A stretch of DNA of 64,000 nucleotides, from NCBI GenBank assembly GCA_046546375.1, contig JBKGXV010000008.1:7074-71073 (forward strand), written 5' to 3'. Position 1 is the first letter of the stretch, and the number at the start of each line of letters is the position of its first letter. Made by a program: the position numbers and the translations under genes. This DNA comes from JAEZKC01 sp046546375. Its GTDB lineage: Bacteria; Fibrobacterota; Chitinivibrionia; Chitinivibrionales; Chitinispirillaceae. Positions 1-7,044 of the stretch are shown piece by piece. The notes under the pieces are model-generated. The model saw nothing but the letters and a program-made list of their open reading frames with translations, was not told the DNA's origin and searched no databases.

Positions 1-1276
1 TGGACGGAGAGAAGGCGGGTTCGATTTTGTGGGTCCTGCTGGAATCGAATCCTTCTTCGGGTCTGAAGTAGTTGTTTGAATCCACAAAGCAGAACCAGTT
101 CTCCTTATTGCGCTTGATCTTTTCGGGGAGAAAATTGGAATTTACTTCCACTCGGGCATAGGGGCCGATCCATTTGAAAATTCTCCAGATCAGCATACTG
201 TTGAGAATCATTCTGTCCGGATTGCTTATCATGTTTGGCAGATCCCAGTCGGTGATGTTGAAGCCCTCCTCAAGTCGCAGCCGGGTATTCCATTCCACTG
301 GTTTTTTCCGGTACATAAGCCAGGAATCAGAAAGCAGTCCGAGAGTGAAAGTCGTTTCGCTATTATCTCTCTGGTGGTCTGTTTCGGCACTGAATTGAAC
401 GCTTCCTCCAATATTTGAACCGTACCGCCAGCTGGGTGTTATATTGGTGCTGGCTGAAAGCTGCACCGTTCCGCCACCCTGAATGCTGAGGTCGTCGGAG
501 TCTTGAATCAGCAGAAATCGGGTGAATTCGCCCGGTACCAGTCGAACAGTAACGAAATTGGTGAGTGTGTTGTAACCATCCCCCACACCGAAAATCTTGT
601 AAATACCCGGTTTGAGTATCCAGGTTTTGACCGTTTCTCCCATATCGGGACTTGCGCCGTAGCCTCTTCCGTAGGGGTCAAATACATCGAGCCGTGCCAG
701 TTCGTATTCACCTTTGATGGGTACGCCCTGCTCATCCACAATTTCAATCACCAGACCGGACCAGTCGGGAATAAGAGGCTCGACCTGTCCCTCCTTGACT
801 TGGATCTGTTTGACAATGCGCTGTTTGTGTGTGCCGCTTCCCAGAATCACATAATATTTGCCCGGTTCGAGAGTGTAGGTGCGGCCGGTTTCTCCTGAGA
901 GTACGAAATCACCGTTTGGGTCTATTATCTCCATATCCGGTTCATAATTTGTCTCTGAAAAACGCGGTATGAAGATCCCGCCTTTACCGAAAGGGATTAT
1001 GGTCTGATTTGCAGCCTGCTGGACCGAGAGGGGTGGTGCATCCCAGGTCTTCATTGCCGAATCAAGCCAGAATTTCTGCCTGATCGGGTGTTCGGTAAAA
1101 AGAGAGTCCTCTTTCTGCTGGGAGGTGTCGGGATCGCTTGTGGCCCAGTTGAGATATTCCTGGGTGAGCTCCTCGCCGGGGAGATCGGGGGGCAGTTCGG
1201 CATTCGCTGCCAAGGTGAAAACCAGGCAGCAGAACATAAACCGCACGGTCAAACCTGATGAGGTGTTTCTTCTCAC
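1..1276 (-). CDS. Outer-membrane barrel-like protein, last gene of the Mla-type operon (partial, 3' end outside window)
   Basis: At least 425 codons are open, running off the window start. I chose the GTG at 1276 because it overlaps the TGA of the upstream lipoprotein gene (GTGA) and gives a basic N-terminus (VRRN) followed by a hydrophobic stretch around FCCLVFTLAANA, which looks like a signal peptide. The next roughly 200 residues contain two segments of the type 'LEPGKYYVILGSG' and 'LKPGIYKIFGVGDG', like small beta-sandwich (PEGA or carboxypeptidase-regulatory-like) modules. After that come alternating polar/aromatic stretches typical of an outer-membrane beta barrel. Its position as the fifth gene of a lipid-transport operon suggests an outer-membrane partner of that system, but this is inference. 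I do not recognise the family. Confidence 0.7.
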   Translation of the reverse strand, partial: MRRNTSSGLTVRFMFCCLVFTLAANAELPPDLPGEELTQEYLNWATSDPDTSQQKEDSLFTEHPIRQKFWLDSAMKTWDAPPLSVQQAANQTIIPFGKGGIFIPRFSETNYEPDMEIIDPNGDFVLSGETGRTYTLEPGKYYVILGSGTHKQRIVKQIQVKEGQVEPLIPDWSGLVIEIVDEQGVPIKGEYELARLDVFDPYGRGYGASPDMGETVKTWILKPGIYKIFGVGDGYNTLTNFVTVRLVPGEFTRFLLIQDSDDLSIQGGGTVQLSASTNITPSWRYGSNIGGSVQFSAETDHQRDNSETTFTLGLLSDSWLMYRKKPVEWNTRLRLEEGFNITDWDLPNMISNPDRMILNSMLIWRIFKWIGPYARVEVNSNFLPEKIKRNKENWFCFVDSNNYFRPEEGFDSSRTHKIEPAFSPS

Positions 1277-1986
1277 CGTATGCTGCCTTTCATCCCGGAG
1301 GTGTCCGAAATCAGTTGAGGGCCGCTCTCAAGCTTTTTCGTCTCGGTTGTTGAAACGTCCTCTATACCGTATTCCGCGGCCAGTCTGGAGTCGATATCGA
1401 TAACAGCCTGGTTGAATATCACCTCCATGATTCGTGACATCTCTCGTATCATGTATTCCGGTTCCCTTCGGTACACTCTCTTTCTGAAATCGAAATGACG
1501 GCTGTACATGCTTTTTCCATCCGATAGCCTGATCAAGTTTATGCGCATGGCGATGTGGGCGAACAGAATATCTTCACTGTCATATTCCTCCAGCGCTTCG
1601 ATTCTGCCGGTGATTTCATACTGCGGCTTTCTCCCTTCATCATAACGGCGCACGATGGAGTTTACCAGATTAGTGGAGCTGATATGCTTGAAGAGCTGGT
1701 CTGTAACCATTCGGCTGGGCTTTACCGCCCATAGCCGGTAGTAGTAATAGCGAAGTTCGAACGGACTCAGACGGTATACTATCTGGGAGCGGTTGTAGGC
1801 TTCCTCGATAGAGAACTCCTTAAGCCGGATCACATAGGGGTAGGGCATCTGCAGTGCCCGGTCTTTCAAGGGGGCTGGCACATAGTTGAGCATATAGTAC
1901 TGCTTGTAGGGGATTTTCCCGCACTGAAGTGAAAGCAAAGCAGTAATCATGCAGCATAGAAGTGGCGCTGTTTTGAACTTTTTCAT
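1273..1986 (-). CDS. ABC-type transport auxiliary lipoprotein (PqiC/DUF330-like)
   Basis: The 237-residue product starts with a lipoprotein signal, MKKFKTAPLLCCMITALLSL, then Q-C-G-K, so Cys22 is the likely lipidated residue. The mature part (YYMLNYVP near the start, then alternating strands and helices, with RLSDGKSMYSRHFDFRK in the second half) fits the PqiC / ABC_trans_aux group. Those are periplasm-facing lipoproteins that travel with MCE-domain lipid transporters and help span the periplasm. It overlaps the MlaD gene upstream by ATGA and the barrel gene downstream by GTGA, so the proteins are very probably made together. In place of MlaC, this operon carries this lipoprotein, as in Pqi and some Mla-like systems. 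The family call rests on context and the N-terminus more than on a single decisive motif. Confidence 0.72.
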   Translation of the reverse strand: MKKFKTAPLLCCMITALLSLQCGKIPYKQYYMLNYVPAPLKDRALQMPYPYVIRLKEFSIEEAYNRSQIVYRLSPFELRYYYYRLWAVKPSRMVTDQLFKHISSTNLVNSIVRRYDEGRKPQYEITGRIEALEEYDSEDILFAHIAMRINLIRLSDGKSMYSRHFDFRKRVYRREPEYMIREMSRIMEVIFNQAVIDIDSRLAAEYGIEDVSTTETKKLESGPQLISDTSGMKGSIR

Positions 1987-2897
1987 CGTATCACCCTTTC
2001 TCTCTGCTCACTTTTAAGCAGCAGTGAGGGGTTTTCGGACAACATTCTGGTGAGCTGATTGGCGTTTTCAGCGGTTTCACGCAGATTTTCCATACTGACG
2101 GAGAAATCCTCCCGGGTCTGCATAACCATAAGCGAGAGCTGATCGCTCAGGTTTTTCATGGACAGTGCCGTGGAGTCTGCCCGGGTGAGTATGGCGGCGA
2201 GATCATCACCCTTGACATTGTCACTGAATCTGCCGGTGACCTGTTTGACATCTTGGGTGATCCCGGTAACCTGGGTGATAAGTTCTTCACTTGATGATGC
2301 CATCCGGTCAACCTTTGGAGTGACGTCGCCGAAGAAGGTTTTGGCATCCGTGCTCATAGTGGCTACATTGTCCACAATGGTTTTGATCGACCTGAGGCTG
2401 TCGGGATGTGTGATTGTGTTGAGCTGATTGAGCAGAAGTTCCACTTTCTCCGCAATGACTTCCGCTTTCCCGGTTATATTGGCCATCATGGAGGTGCGGG
2501 TGGGAATCTCGGAGCCGCTTTTCAGGACTTGGGATTCGTTGGAGCCTCCTGAAATTTCTATGTATTTAAGACCGGTAATACCCATAGCACCTGTCGTGGC
2601 ATGCATATCCACTTTCATGGGAAAATCAGCATCCACTTCCAGAATCACTTTCATTTTGTCGAGATTTTCGGGAAAGTATGTGATTTTCTGCACTTTTCCT
2701 ACGGGGACTCCGTTGAATTTGACATTTGCGCCCTGTTCCAGACCGCTTAGAGATTCACCCTCGAAAAAAGCGACATACGTTTTGCTTTTCGTGGTGAATT
2801 TCAGGCCCAGAGGGATAGCGATAAACACCGCCAGGATGAACAATCCTGCAATCATGAATATACCCAGCCTCACTCTTTGTGCTGCGGTAATGCTCAT
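1983..2897 (-). CDS. mlaD: MCE-domain lipid transport protein MlaD
   Basis: The product has 304 residues. A single N-terminal membrane helix (about residues 10-32, LGIFMIAGLFILAVFIAIPLG) is followed by one MCE domain (about 38-120) with the typical segments 'YVAFFEGESLSGLEQGANVKFNGVPVGKV' (split here: GLEQGANVKFNGVPVG is the family core) and 'GITGLKYIEISGG'. The remaining 170 residues are helical and polar, probably coiled coil. MlaD is the inner-membrane-anchored, hexamer-forming substrate-binding part of the Mla phospholipid transporter. ATGA overlaps join it to the ATPase gene upstream and the lipoprotein gene downstream. The C-terminal helical extension is longer than in the 180-residue E. 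coli protein and could form a channel-like needle, by analogy with other MCE proteins. Confidence 0.9.
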   Translation of the reverse strand: MSITAAQRVRLGIFMIAGLFILAVFIAIPLGLKFTTKSKTYVAFFEGESLSGLEQGANVKFNGVPVGKVQKITYFPENLDKMKVILEVDADFPMKVDMHATTGAMGITGLKYIEISGGSNESQVLKSGSEIPTRTSMMANITGKAEVIAEKVELLLNQLNTITHPDSLRSIKTIVDNVATMSTDAKTFFGDVTPKVDRMASSSEELITQVTGITQDVKQVTGRFSDNVKGDDLAAILTRADSTALSMKNLSDQLSLMVMQTREDFSVSMENLRETAENANQLTRMLSENPSLLLKSEQRERVIR

Positions 2898-3703
2898 TTT
2901 GTATACTCCACATTGAAAACGGGTCCGGCTGAAGTTTCTTCCTCTGAGGAAACATTCGCATCGTGCCGTTTGAAAAAGTCCGCTATGGGGCCCTCGTCGA
3001 GTTCCAAGGCCTCTTTCAACGTTCCGTCGAAAAGCGGTCTGCCTTTATGTAAAAAAAGAATATTGTCAGCGATGTTTTCAATAGAAAACAATTCATGGGT
3101 AACCACTACTATGGTTATCCCCAGGTTTTTCCTAAGTTTGAGCAGAAGTTCATCGAGTCCCGCACTGGTCACCGGATCCAGTCCGGCGCTGGGTTCATCA
3201 CAGAATACCAGGGGAGGATCCAGTGCCAAGGCCCGTGCCAGAGCGACTCTTTTGCGCATACCCCCGGATAATTCTCCCGGATAAAGGGATGCAGCGTGAG
3301 GAAGCTCCACCTGAATCAGTTTGTACATTACCATCTCCTTTATCAGTCTTTGAGGGAGATTGGTGTGCATCTCCAGGGGAAGAGCCACGTTCTGAGCGAC
3401 GGAAAGGGAGCCCAGCAGAGCTCCGTTCTGGAAAAGAACCCCCACTTTACGCAGTAATTCAGCATCTTCGGGATCGTCTGGATCCCTCATCTCCTTTCCG
3501 AACAGTTTGATTCTTCCGGAATGGGGTTTGTTCAGCCCGACTATACTCCTGAGAAGAGTTGTCTTTCCGCAGCCGCTTGTCCCCAGTATGACACGGATCT
3601 CCGATCTGTCGAAGCGGGTTGTCACTCCGTTCAGAATGGTCCTCTCCCCGTAGCGGACCACCAGGTTTTCAACAGATACTATGGGTTCTTCCATGCGGGA
3701 CAT
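2894..3703 (-). CDS. mlaF: Mla-type ABC transporter ATP-binding protein
   Basis: This 269-residue ABC ATPase has Walker A at about 41-49 (GTSGCGKTT), a Q-loop near 92 (LFQNGALLGSL), the signature LSGGM at 145-149, Walker B with catalytic Glu at 165-171 (LVFCDEP), the D-loop SAGLDP, and a switch His203 (VVVTHE). The 'FQNGALLGSL' segment is characteristic of the MlaF/Ttg2A group. It powers phospholipid movement across the envelope together with the permease encoded just upstream (12-nt gap) and MlaD encoded just downstream (ATGA overlap). All catalytic residues appear intact. There is a C-terminal tail of about 25 residues (KRHDANVSSEEETSAG) beyond the core, a position where MlaF homologues carry an extension that contacts the neighbouring subunit. 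Confidence 0.93.
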   Translation of the reverse strand: MSRMEEPIVSVENLVVRYGERTILNGVTTRFDRSEIRVILGTSGCGKTTLLRSIVGLNKPHSGRIKLFGKEMRDPDDPEDAELLRKVGVLFQNGALLGSLSVAQNVALPLEMHTNLPQRLIKEMVMYKLIQVELPHAASLYPGELSGGMRKRVALARALALDPPLVFCDEPSAGLDPVTSAGLDELLLKLRKNLGITIVVVTHELFSIENIADNILFLHKGRPLFDGTLKEALELDEGPIADFFKRHDANVSSEEETSAGPVFNVEYTK

Positions 3704-3715
3704 CTCCTGCAGTAA

Positions 3716-4792
3716 TTATAATATGAAGGAAAAGAGTGCGTTGGCCACAATTATGATAAAAATCCCGGCAACCACGCTGGAGGTGGTTTCCCTTCCCACC
3801 GCGTCTGCACCGCCCCTTACTTTGAATCCGTGATAGCACCCTATCCAGATTATCAGCCAGGAAAAAACCAGCGATTTGAAACAACCCGAAAGGACATGTT
3901 CCATGAAAAGAGCCTTGGTCAAACCGTTCCAGAAAAGATCCGGGCTGACATCCAGATAAAGAATCCCGATGATGAATCCGCCGAAAATGCCTGTAGCGGT
4001 GGCGATTATGGACAGAAGGGGCATGGTGATGGAGATCGCCCAGAATTTGGGAACAACCACATACTGAATGGGATTGAGCCCCATGGTGCGCAGAGCGTCA
4101 ATTTCCTCTCCGACCACCATGGTTGCGATTTCAGCCGTCGTGGCGCTTCCGGTTCGGCCTGCCAGTATGATGGCAGTGAGCAGGGGCCCCATCTGCTGAA
4201 CCATGGTGATACCTATGAGGGGAGCAAGGAATACTCCGGCACCGTATGCCCTCAGCTGGATCGCGGTCTGCAGCGAGAGCACGATGCCGATCAGAAATGC
4301 AAGCAGCGCCACAATTCCCAGAGCTTTGAACCCCAGCTGGTACATCTCTTCGGTGAGGCCGCCCTTTTTGAAATCCTGCCGCTTCAGCGCACCGATCGTT
4401 CCCCAGTAGAGCATCTCCACGAAAACCGACAGGGCGATCTGTGCGGAGTGCCAGCTTGAGATCATACCATCGCCCAGTTTCTCCAGAAATCCCGCTTTCT
4501 GCTCTTCTGTTCCCTGCTCAGCGGGTATTGTATCGGTTCTGAGCTGGGTGTGGAGCTGGGGAGGGAGGTTTTGAAGAACGAGAGCGCCGCCCTGCTCTTT
4601 ACGCAGATTGTGCAAAAGCCGCAGAAAGCAGATTCCCGAAGAGTCCATTTTTTTTGTTGAACCGAGATCGATCACCAGGCGTCCGGAGTGATTCTTCTTG
4701 AGAAGGTTGCAGCTCGATACCCAGTGACGATCCAGGAATTCAGGAGCTTTTATGATATCTTCGCTTCGATCTTCAGAAATTGTTGTAGGCAT
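3716..4792 (-). CDS. mlaE: MlaE-type permease with fused N-terminal STAS (MlaB-like) domain
   Basis: The product is 358 residues, about 100 longer than a stand-alone MlaE. Residues 1-100 form a STAS-like domain (LVIDLGSTKKMDSSGICFLRLLHNL; the 'D-S-S-G' turn is the position phosphorylated or contacted in STAS proteins), comparable to the separate MlaB subunit of E. coli. Residues 110-358 are the permease, with about five membrane segments and the family stretch 'MGPLLTAIILAGRTGSATTAEIATM' (core: AGRTGSA, E-I-A-T-M, then GEEIDALRTMG). It forms the membrane channel of the lipid ABC transporter. First gene of the operon; transcription should start in the region beyond 4792. The STAS-permease fusion is known in this family (TIGR00056-like), so it is not novel in itself. 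Confidence 0.9.
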   Translation of the reverse strand: MPTTISEDRSEDIIKAPEFLDRHWVSSCNLLKKNHSGRLVIDLGSTKKMDSSGICFLRLLHNLRKEQGGALVLQNLPPQLHTQLRTDTIPAEQGTEEQKAGFLEKLGDGMISSWHSAQIALSVFVEMLYWGTIGALKRQDFKKGGLTEEMYQLGFKALGIVALLAFLIGIVLSLQTAIQLRAYGAGVFLAPLIGITMVQQMGPLLTAIILAGRTGSATTAEIATMVVGEEIDALRTMGLNPIQYVVVPKFWAISITMPLLSIIATATGIFGGFIIGILYLDVSPDLFWNGLTKALFMEHVLSGCFKSLVFSWLIIWIGCYHGFKVRGGADAVGRETTSSVVAGIFIIIVANALFSFIL

Positions 4793-5264
4793 GGGCTGGG
4801 AAACTTCTGTTTTCCGGATCTGTTAAATTCATAAAAGCTTAAATATCAGGCACGGAGCAACCGTAATGACTTTTCGAGGCCAACAGTCAAATTACGCAGA
4901 CGGCAGGTCTAAAATAAAATATATATGAGTGGTATCGTGAGTTGCCAATTTTTTGGTGAGCTCCAGGAGAGCCGGGGAGAACAGGTGCTTGACGGTTCGG
5001 GAATGCCTTGTTCGGGTTTTTTGTGCAGATTGCCATTCACTGTCAATGGTATCCTGTCCCGGATACAAGTCTTTGATACACAAGCGGTTACAGTGGTTGG
5101 ATCGGGGAGGTGCAGCTTCCGTTCACTGCCGCGGAAAAATAAAGTCGTTGCATTTTTTTCTATTTGCCCATATATTATAAGCGCGTCGGCATCAATGAGT
5201 TAGTACTACTGACTTTTGAAGCCTACCCTCTTTCTTCCTTTTCCGAGGCGGAGGACCTAAACAT
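4793..5264. other. 472-nt intergenic region between divergent mlaE and zinc-ribbon genes
   Basis: No convincing gene. Open frames here lack ribosome-binding sites and family features. It should hold the promoter of the minus-strand lipid-transport operon (not located precisely) and that of the plus-strand zinc-ribbon gene (candidate at 5148-5178). The stretch 4900-4930 is very A/T-rich (aaaataaaatatatatg), compatible with a promoter on either strand. Confidence 0.5.
5148..5178 (+). promoter_or_regulatory. Candidate sigma-70-type promoter for the zinc-ribbon gene
   Basis: TTGCAT at 5148-5153 and TATTAT at 5173-5178 with a 19-nt spacer, about 87 nt before the start codon. The -35 element is poor and the spacer long, so this is a weak call; an overlapping TATAAG at 5176 is an alternative -10. 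Confidence 0.3.
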
Positions 5265-5723
5265 ATGCAGTTACCAAAATCGAGGCGGCGTCAGAAGCTA
5301 CGGGAGAAAAAATGTCAGTATCCCGGATGCGGTAAGATCTTTTTCGGAATCCACATTTCCAAGTATTGCCCGGAACACCGGCAGGATCGGTATCGTATCC
5401 GGAAGCGGACCAAGCCCGAAGACGTCAACATCAAAAACCAGACTTTCAAACACACCTACACCGAGGTGATCACCATGGTGATGGACTGTGCTCTTGAAGG
5501 TTGTGACCATCAGTTCGAAGTGAAGATTTATCCCCGGCAGTATATCTATCCGAAGTACTGCCCTGAGCACCGCAACGAGTACAAACGTATTCGCCACCTG
5601 CAGCTCATTGGTCGCGAAGACCTGATTGAGAAAATGAAGACCGAAGGTGAAAGCGTTCAGATCGATCAGAAAAGTGCCAAAGAGGATAACGGGAAATCGA
5701 AGGCGGTCGGTGACGTGGCCTAG
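5265..5723 (+). CDS. Small double zinc-ribbon protein of unknown function
   Basis: The 152-residue basic protein carries the same metal-binding unit twice: C17-x4-C22-x12-C35-x2-H38 and C75-x4-C80-x18-C99-x2-H102. Both units end in the identical hexapeptide YCPEHR (KYCPEHR in each). The spacer between them is rich in Lys/Arg and the C-terminal 30 residues are charged and probably disordered. This suggests an internal duplication of a zinc-ribbon hairpin, likely binding nucleic acid or protein. A good ribosome-binding site, GGAGG at 5250-5254, supports the ATG. It stands alone, between a divergent operon and a terminator-like hairpin at 5757-5785. I do not recognise a named family; transcription or translation regulation is a guess from the charge and the zinc motifs. 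Confidence 0.75.
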   Translation: MQLPKSRRRQKLREKKCQYPGCGKIFFGIHISKYCPEHRQDRYRIRKRTKPEDVNIKNQTFKHTYTEVITMVMDCALEGCDHQFEVKIYPRQYIYPKYCPEHRNEYKRIRHLQLIGREDLIEKMKTEGESVQIDQKSAKEDNGKSKAVGDVA

Positions 5724-5756
5724 ACAGGTTGCATAACACATAGCTGTTTGATTTTT

Positions 5757-5785
5757 AAGGGAGGCTGTTTTCAGTCTCCTTTTTC
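5757..5785 (+). terminator. Intrinsic terminator after the zinc-ribbon gene
   Basis: GGAGGCTG (5759-...) pairs with CAGTCTCC across a TTTT-type loop, with one G-U pair, and is followed by TTTTT. Located 34 nt after the stop codon. Confidence 0.65.
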
Positions 5786-5919
5786 TGTTCTGGACTCGTG
5801 TACCTAGTTTTACCTTGGTTTTCAGCACATAAAATCCTATTTTCTAGTTGCTGCTGAATACACCACGTCTGTACCTGAGCAGATATTCGCAATTAAACAT
5901 TTGGAAGCATAGTACAGTC

Positions 5920-7044
5920 ATGAAGAACTATCACAACGAAGTTGCTAATGTCAGCCATGGCGTTGATAACTTTTTCAAAAAGACCTTTTCCAATGTACAC
6001 GTCGAAGGGCCGCAGCTTGATGCCGAGGAGATTCAGAAAAGTCCTCTGATGATTGTAAGTACTCACCGAAGTCATGTGGATTACTTCTTTTTGGGGAATG
6101 CGCTTTTCTGGATGGGGTTCAAGAATTTGCGGTTTGCCGCGGGTGACAATCTCACAAAGCTTCCCTGGATCGGTCCCCGTTTCAGGGCTTTTGGAGCTTT
6201 CACCGTTTCCAGAGATAAGGGATTTGAGCGCAATTACGTGCGGAGTCTGTGCAAGCAGGTGGTGAAAATGCTCGAGAACAGAGATGCGATTCTGGTATTC
6301 CCCGAAGGGGGACGCAGCTACAGCGGTGCGATGCTGGATATAAAGGGTGGGATTCTCAATGCAGCGTTGATGACCCAGGCTGCCGATCCTCAAAAAGATG
6401 TGCATCTGTTTCCGGTGGCGGTCTCTTATGAGTGTCCGCCGGATGTTCCCTTCTTCCCCATGCTTCTCAAGGGTAAGAAGCTGCGTAGAAAATCCAATTC
6501 AATTTTCAAAAGAATTTTGGGGAACATCTATTATTTCGGGGCGGATATTCTGGCCTTTGTCCCGCTGCTTATCGCCCGCAAAACCGGACGAAAGTACGGT
6601 GAGATCTACATGGATTATCTTGCTCCCGTACCGGTGAGGTCATTGGTTGATCTGAAGGCAAACCGGATCAAGAATGCAAGGGATGAGTTCTCCGCTCACA
6701 GGGCTTCTCTGGAGAAGATCAGTAAAAAACTGCACAACACCTTCATTTCACTTTTCAGGCTGCTTCCCATTCATGTTGTTTCTGCTGCTCTCAAGGACAA
6801 AGAGACCGAGTGCTCTTTGGATGAACTTGAAAGCATCGCCGGAGACATGAGGAAGAGGGCTGTCAAGCAGAAAATGAATGTGAAGTCGATCCGGAATCTC
6901 ACATCCGGGGAGCTGGTTCAAAAAGGGCTGGAGCAGCTTGGCAGAATAAAGGCCGTAAAAGTGAAAAACGGACGTGTGTTTGTTTGTAAGAACCACATTA
7001 TCGATTACTTTTCATCTGCTCTCTTGGCACAGGAGAAAGCCTGA
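5920..7044 (+). CDS. Glycerol-3-phosphate / lysophosphatidate acyltransferase (PlsB/PlsC superfamily)
   Basis: This acyltransferase (374 residues from ATG 5920) shows block I H49-x4-D54 (STHRSHVDYF), the glycerophosphate-binding region RFAAGDNL, and block III FPEGGRSYSG. These mark the LPLAT fold, and the spacing and the 'HRSHVDYFFLG' start resemble PlsB-type glycerol-3-phosphate acyltransferases, which make the first intermediate of phospholipid synthesis at the inner membrane. A C-terminal helical region of about 120 residues follows the catalytic part. I preferred the ATG at 5920; an in-frame TTG at 5848 would add 24 residues without a visible ribosome-binding site. It overlaps the next gene by one base (TGATG), so it is probably co-translated with the diadenylate cyclase fusion. 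PlsB versus PlsC specificity cannot be settled from sequence alone. Confidence 0.78.
   Translation: MKNYHNEVANVSHGVDNFFKKTFSNVHVEGPQLDAEEIQKSPLMIVSTHRSHVDYFFLGNALFWMGFKNLRFAAGDNLTKLPWIGPRFRAFGAFTVSRDKGFERNYVRSLCKQVVKMLENRDAILVFPEGGRSYSGAMLDIKGGILNAALMTQAADPQKDVHLFPVAVSYECPPDVPFFPMLLKGKKLRRKSNSIFKRILGNIYYFGADILAFVPLLIARKTGRKYGEIYMDYLAPVPVRSLVDLKANRIKNARDEFSAHRASLEKISKKLHNTFISLFRLLPIHVVSAALKDKETECSLDELESIAGDMRKRAVKQKMNVKSIRNLTSGELVQKGLEQLGRIKAVKVKNGRVFVCKNHIIDYFSSALLAQEKA

Noticed and set aside
1..60. tcgattttgtgggtcctgctggaatcgaatcc as a tRNA end
   Set aside because: The reading frame of the barrel gene runs through it and no cloverleaf forms.
3830..4459. Long plus-strand frame of 209 codons opposite mlaE
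   Set aside because: It is the complement of the clearly coding mlaE gene, has no ribosome-binding site and its product is low-complexity without motifs.
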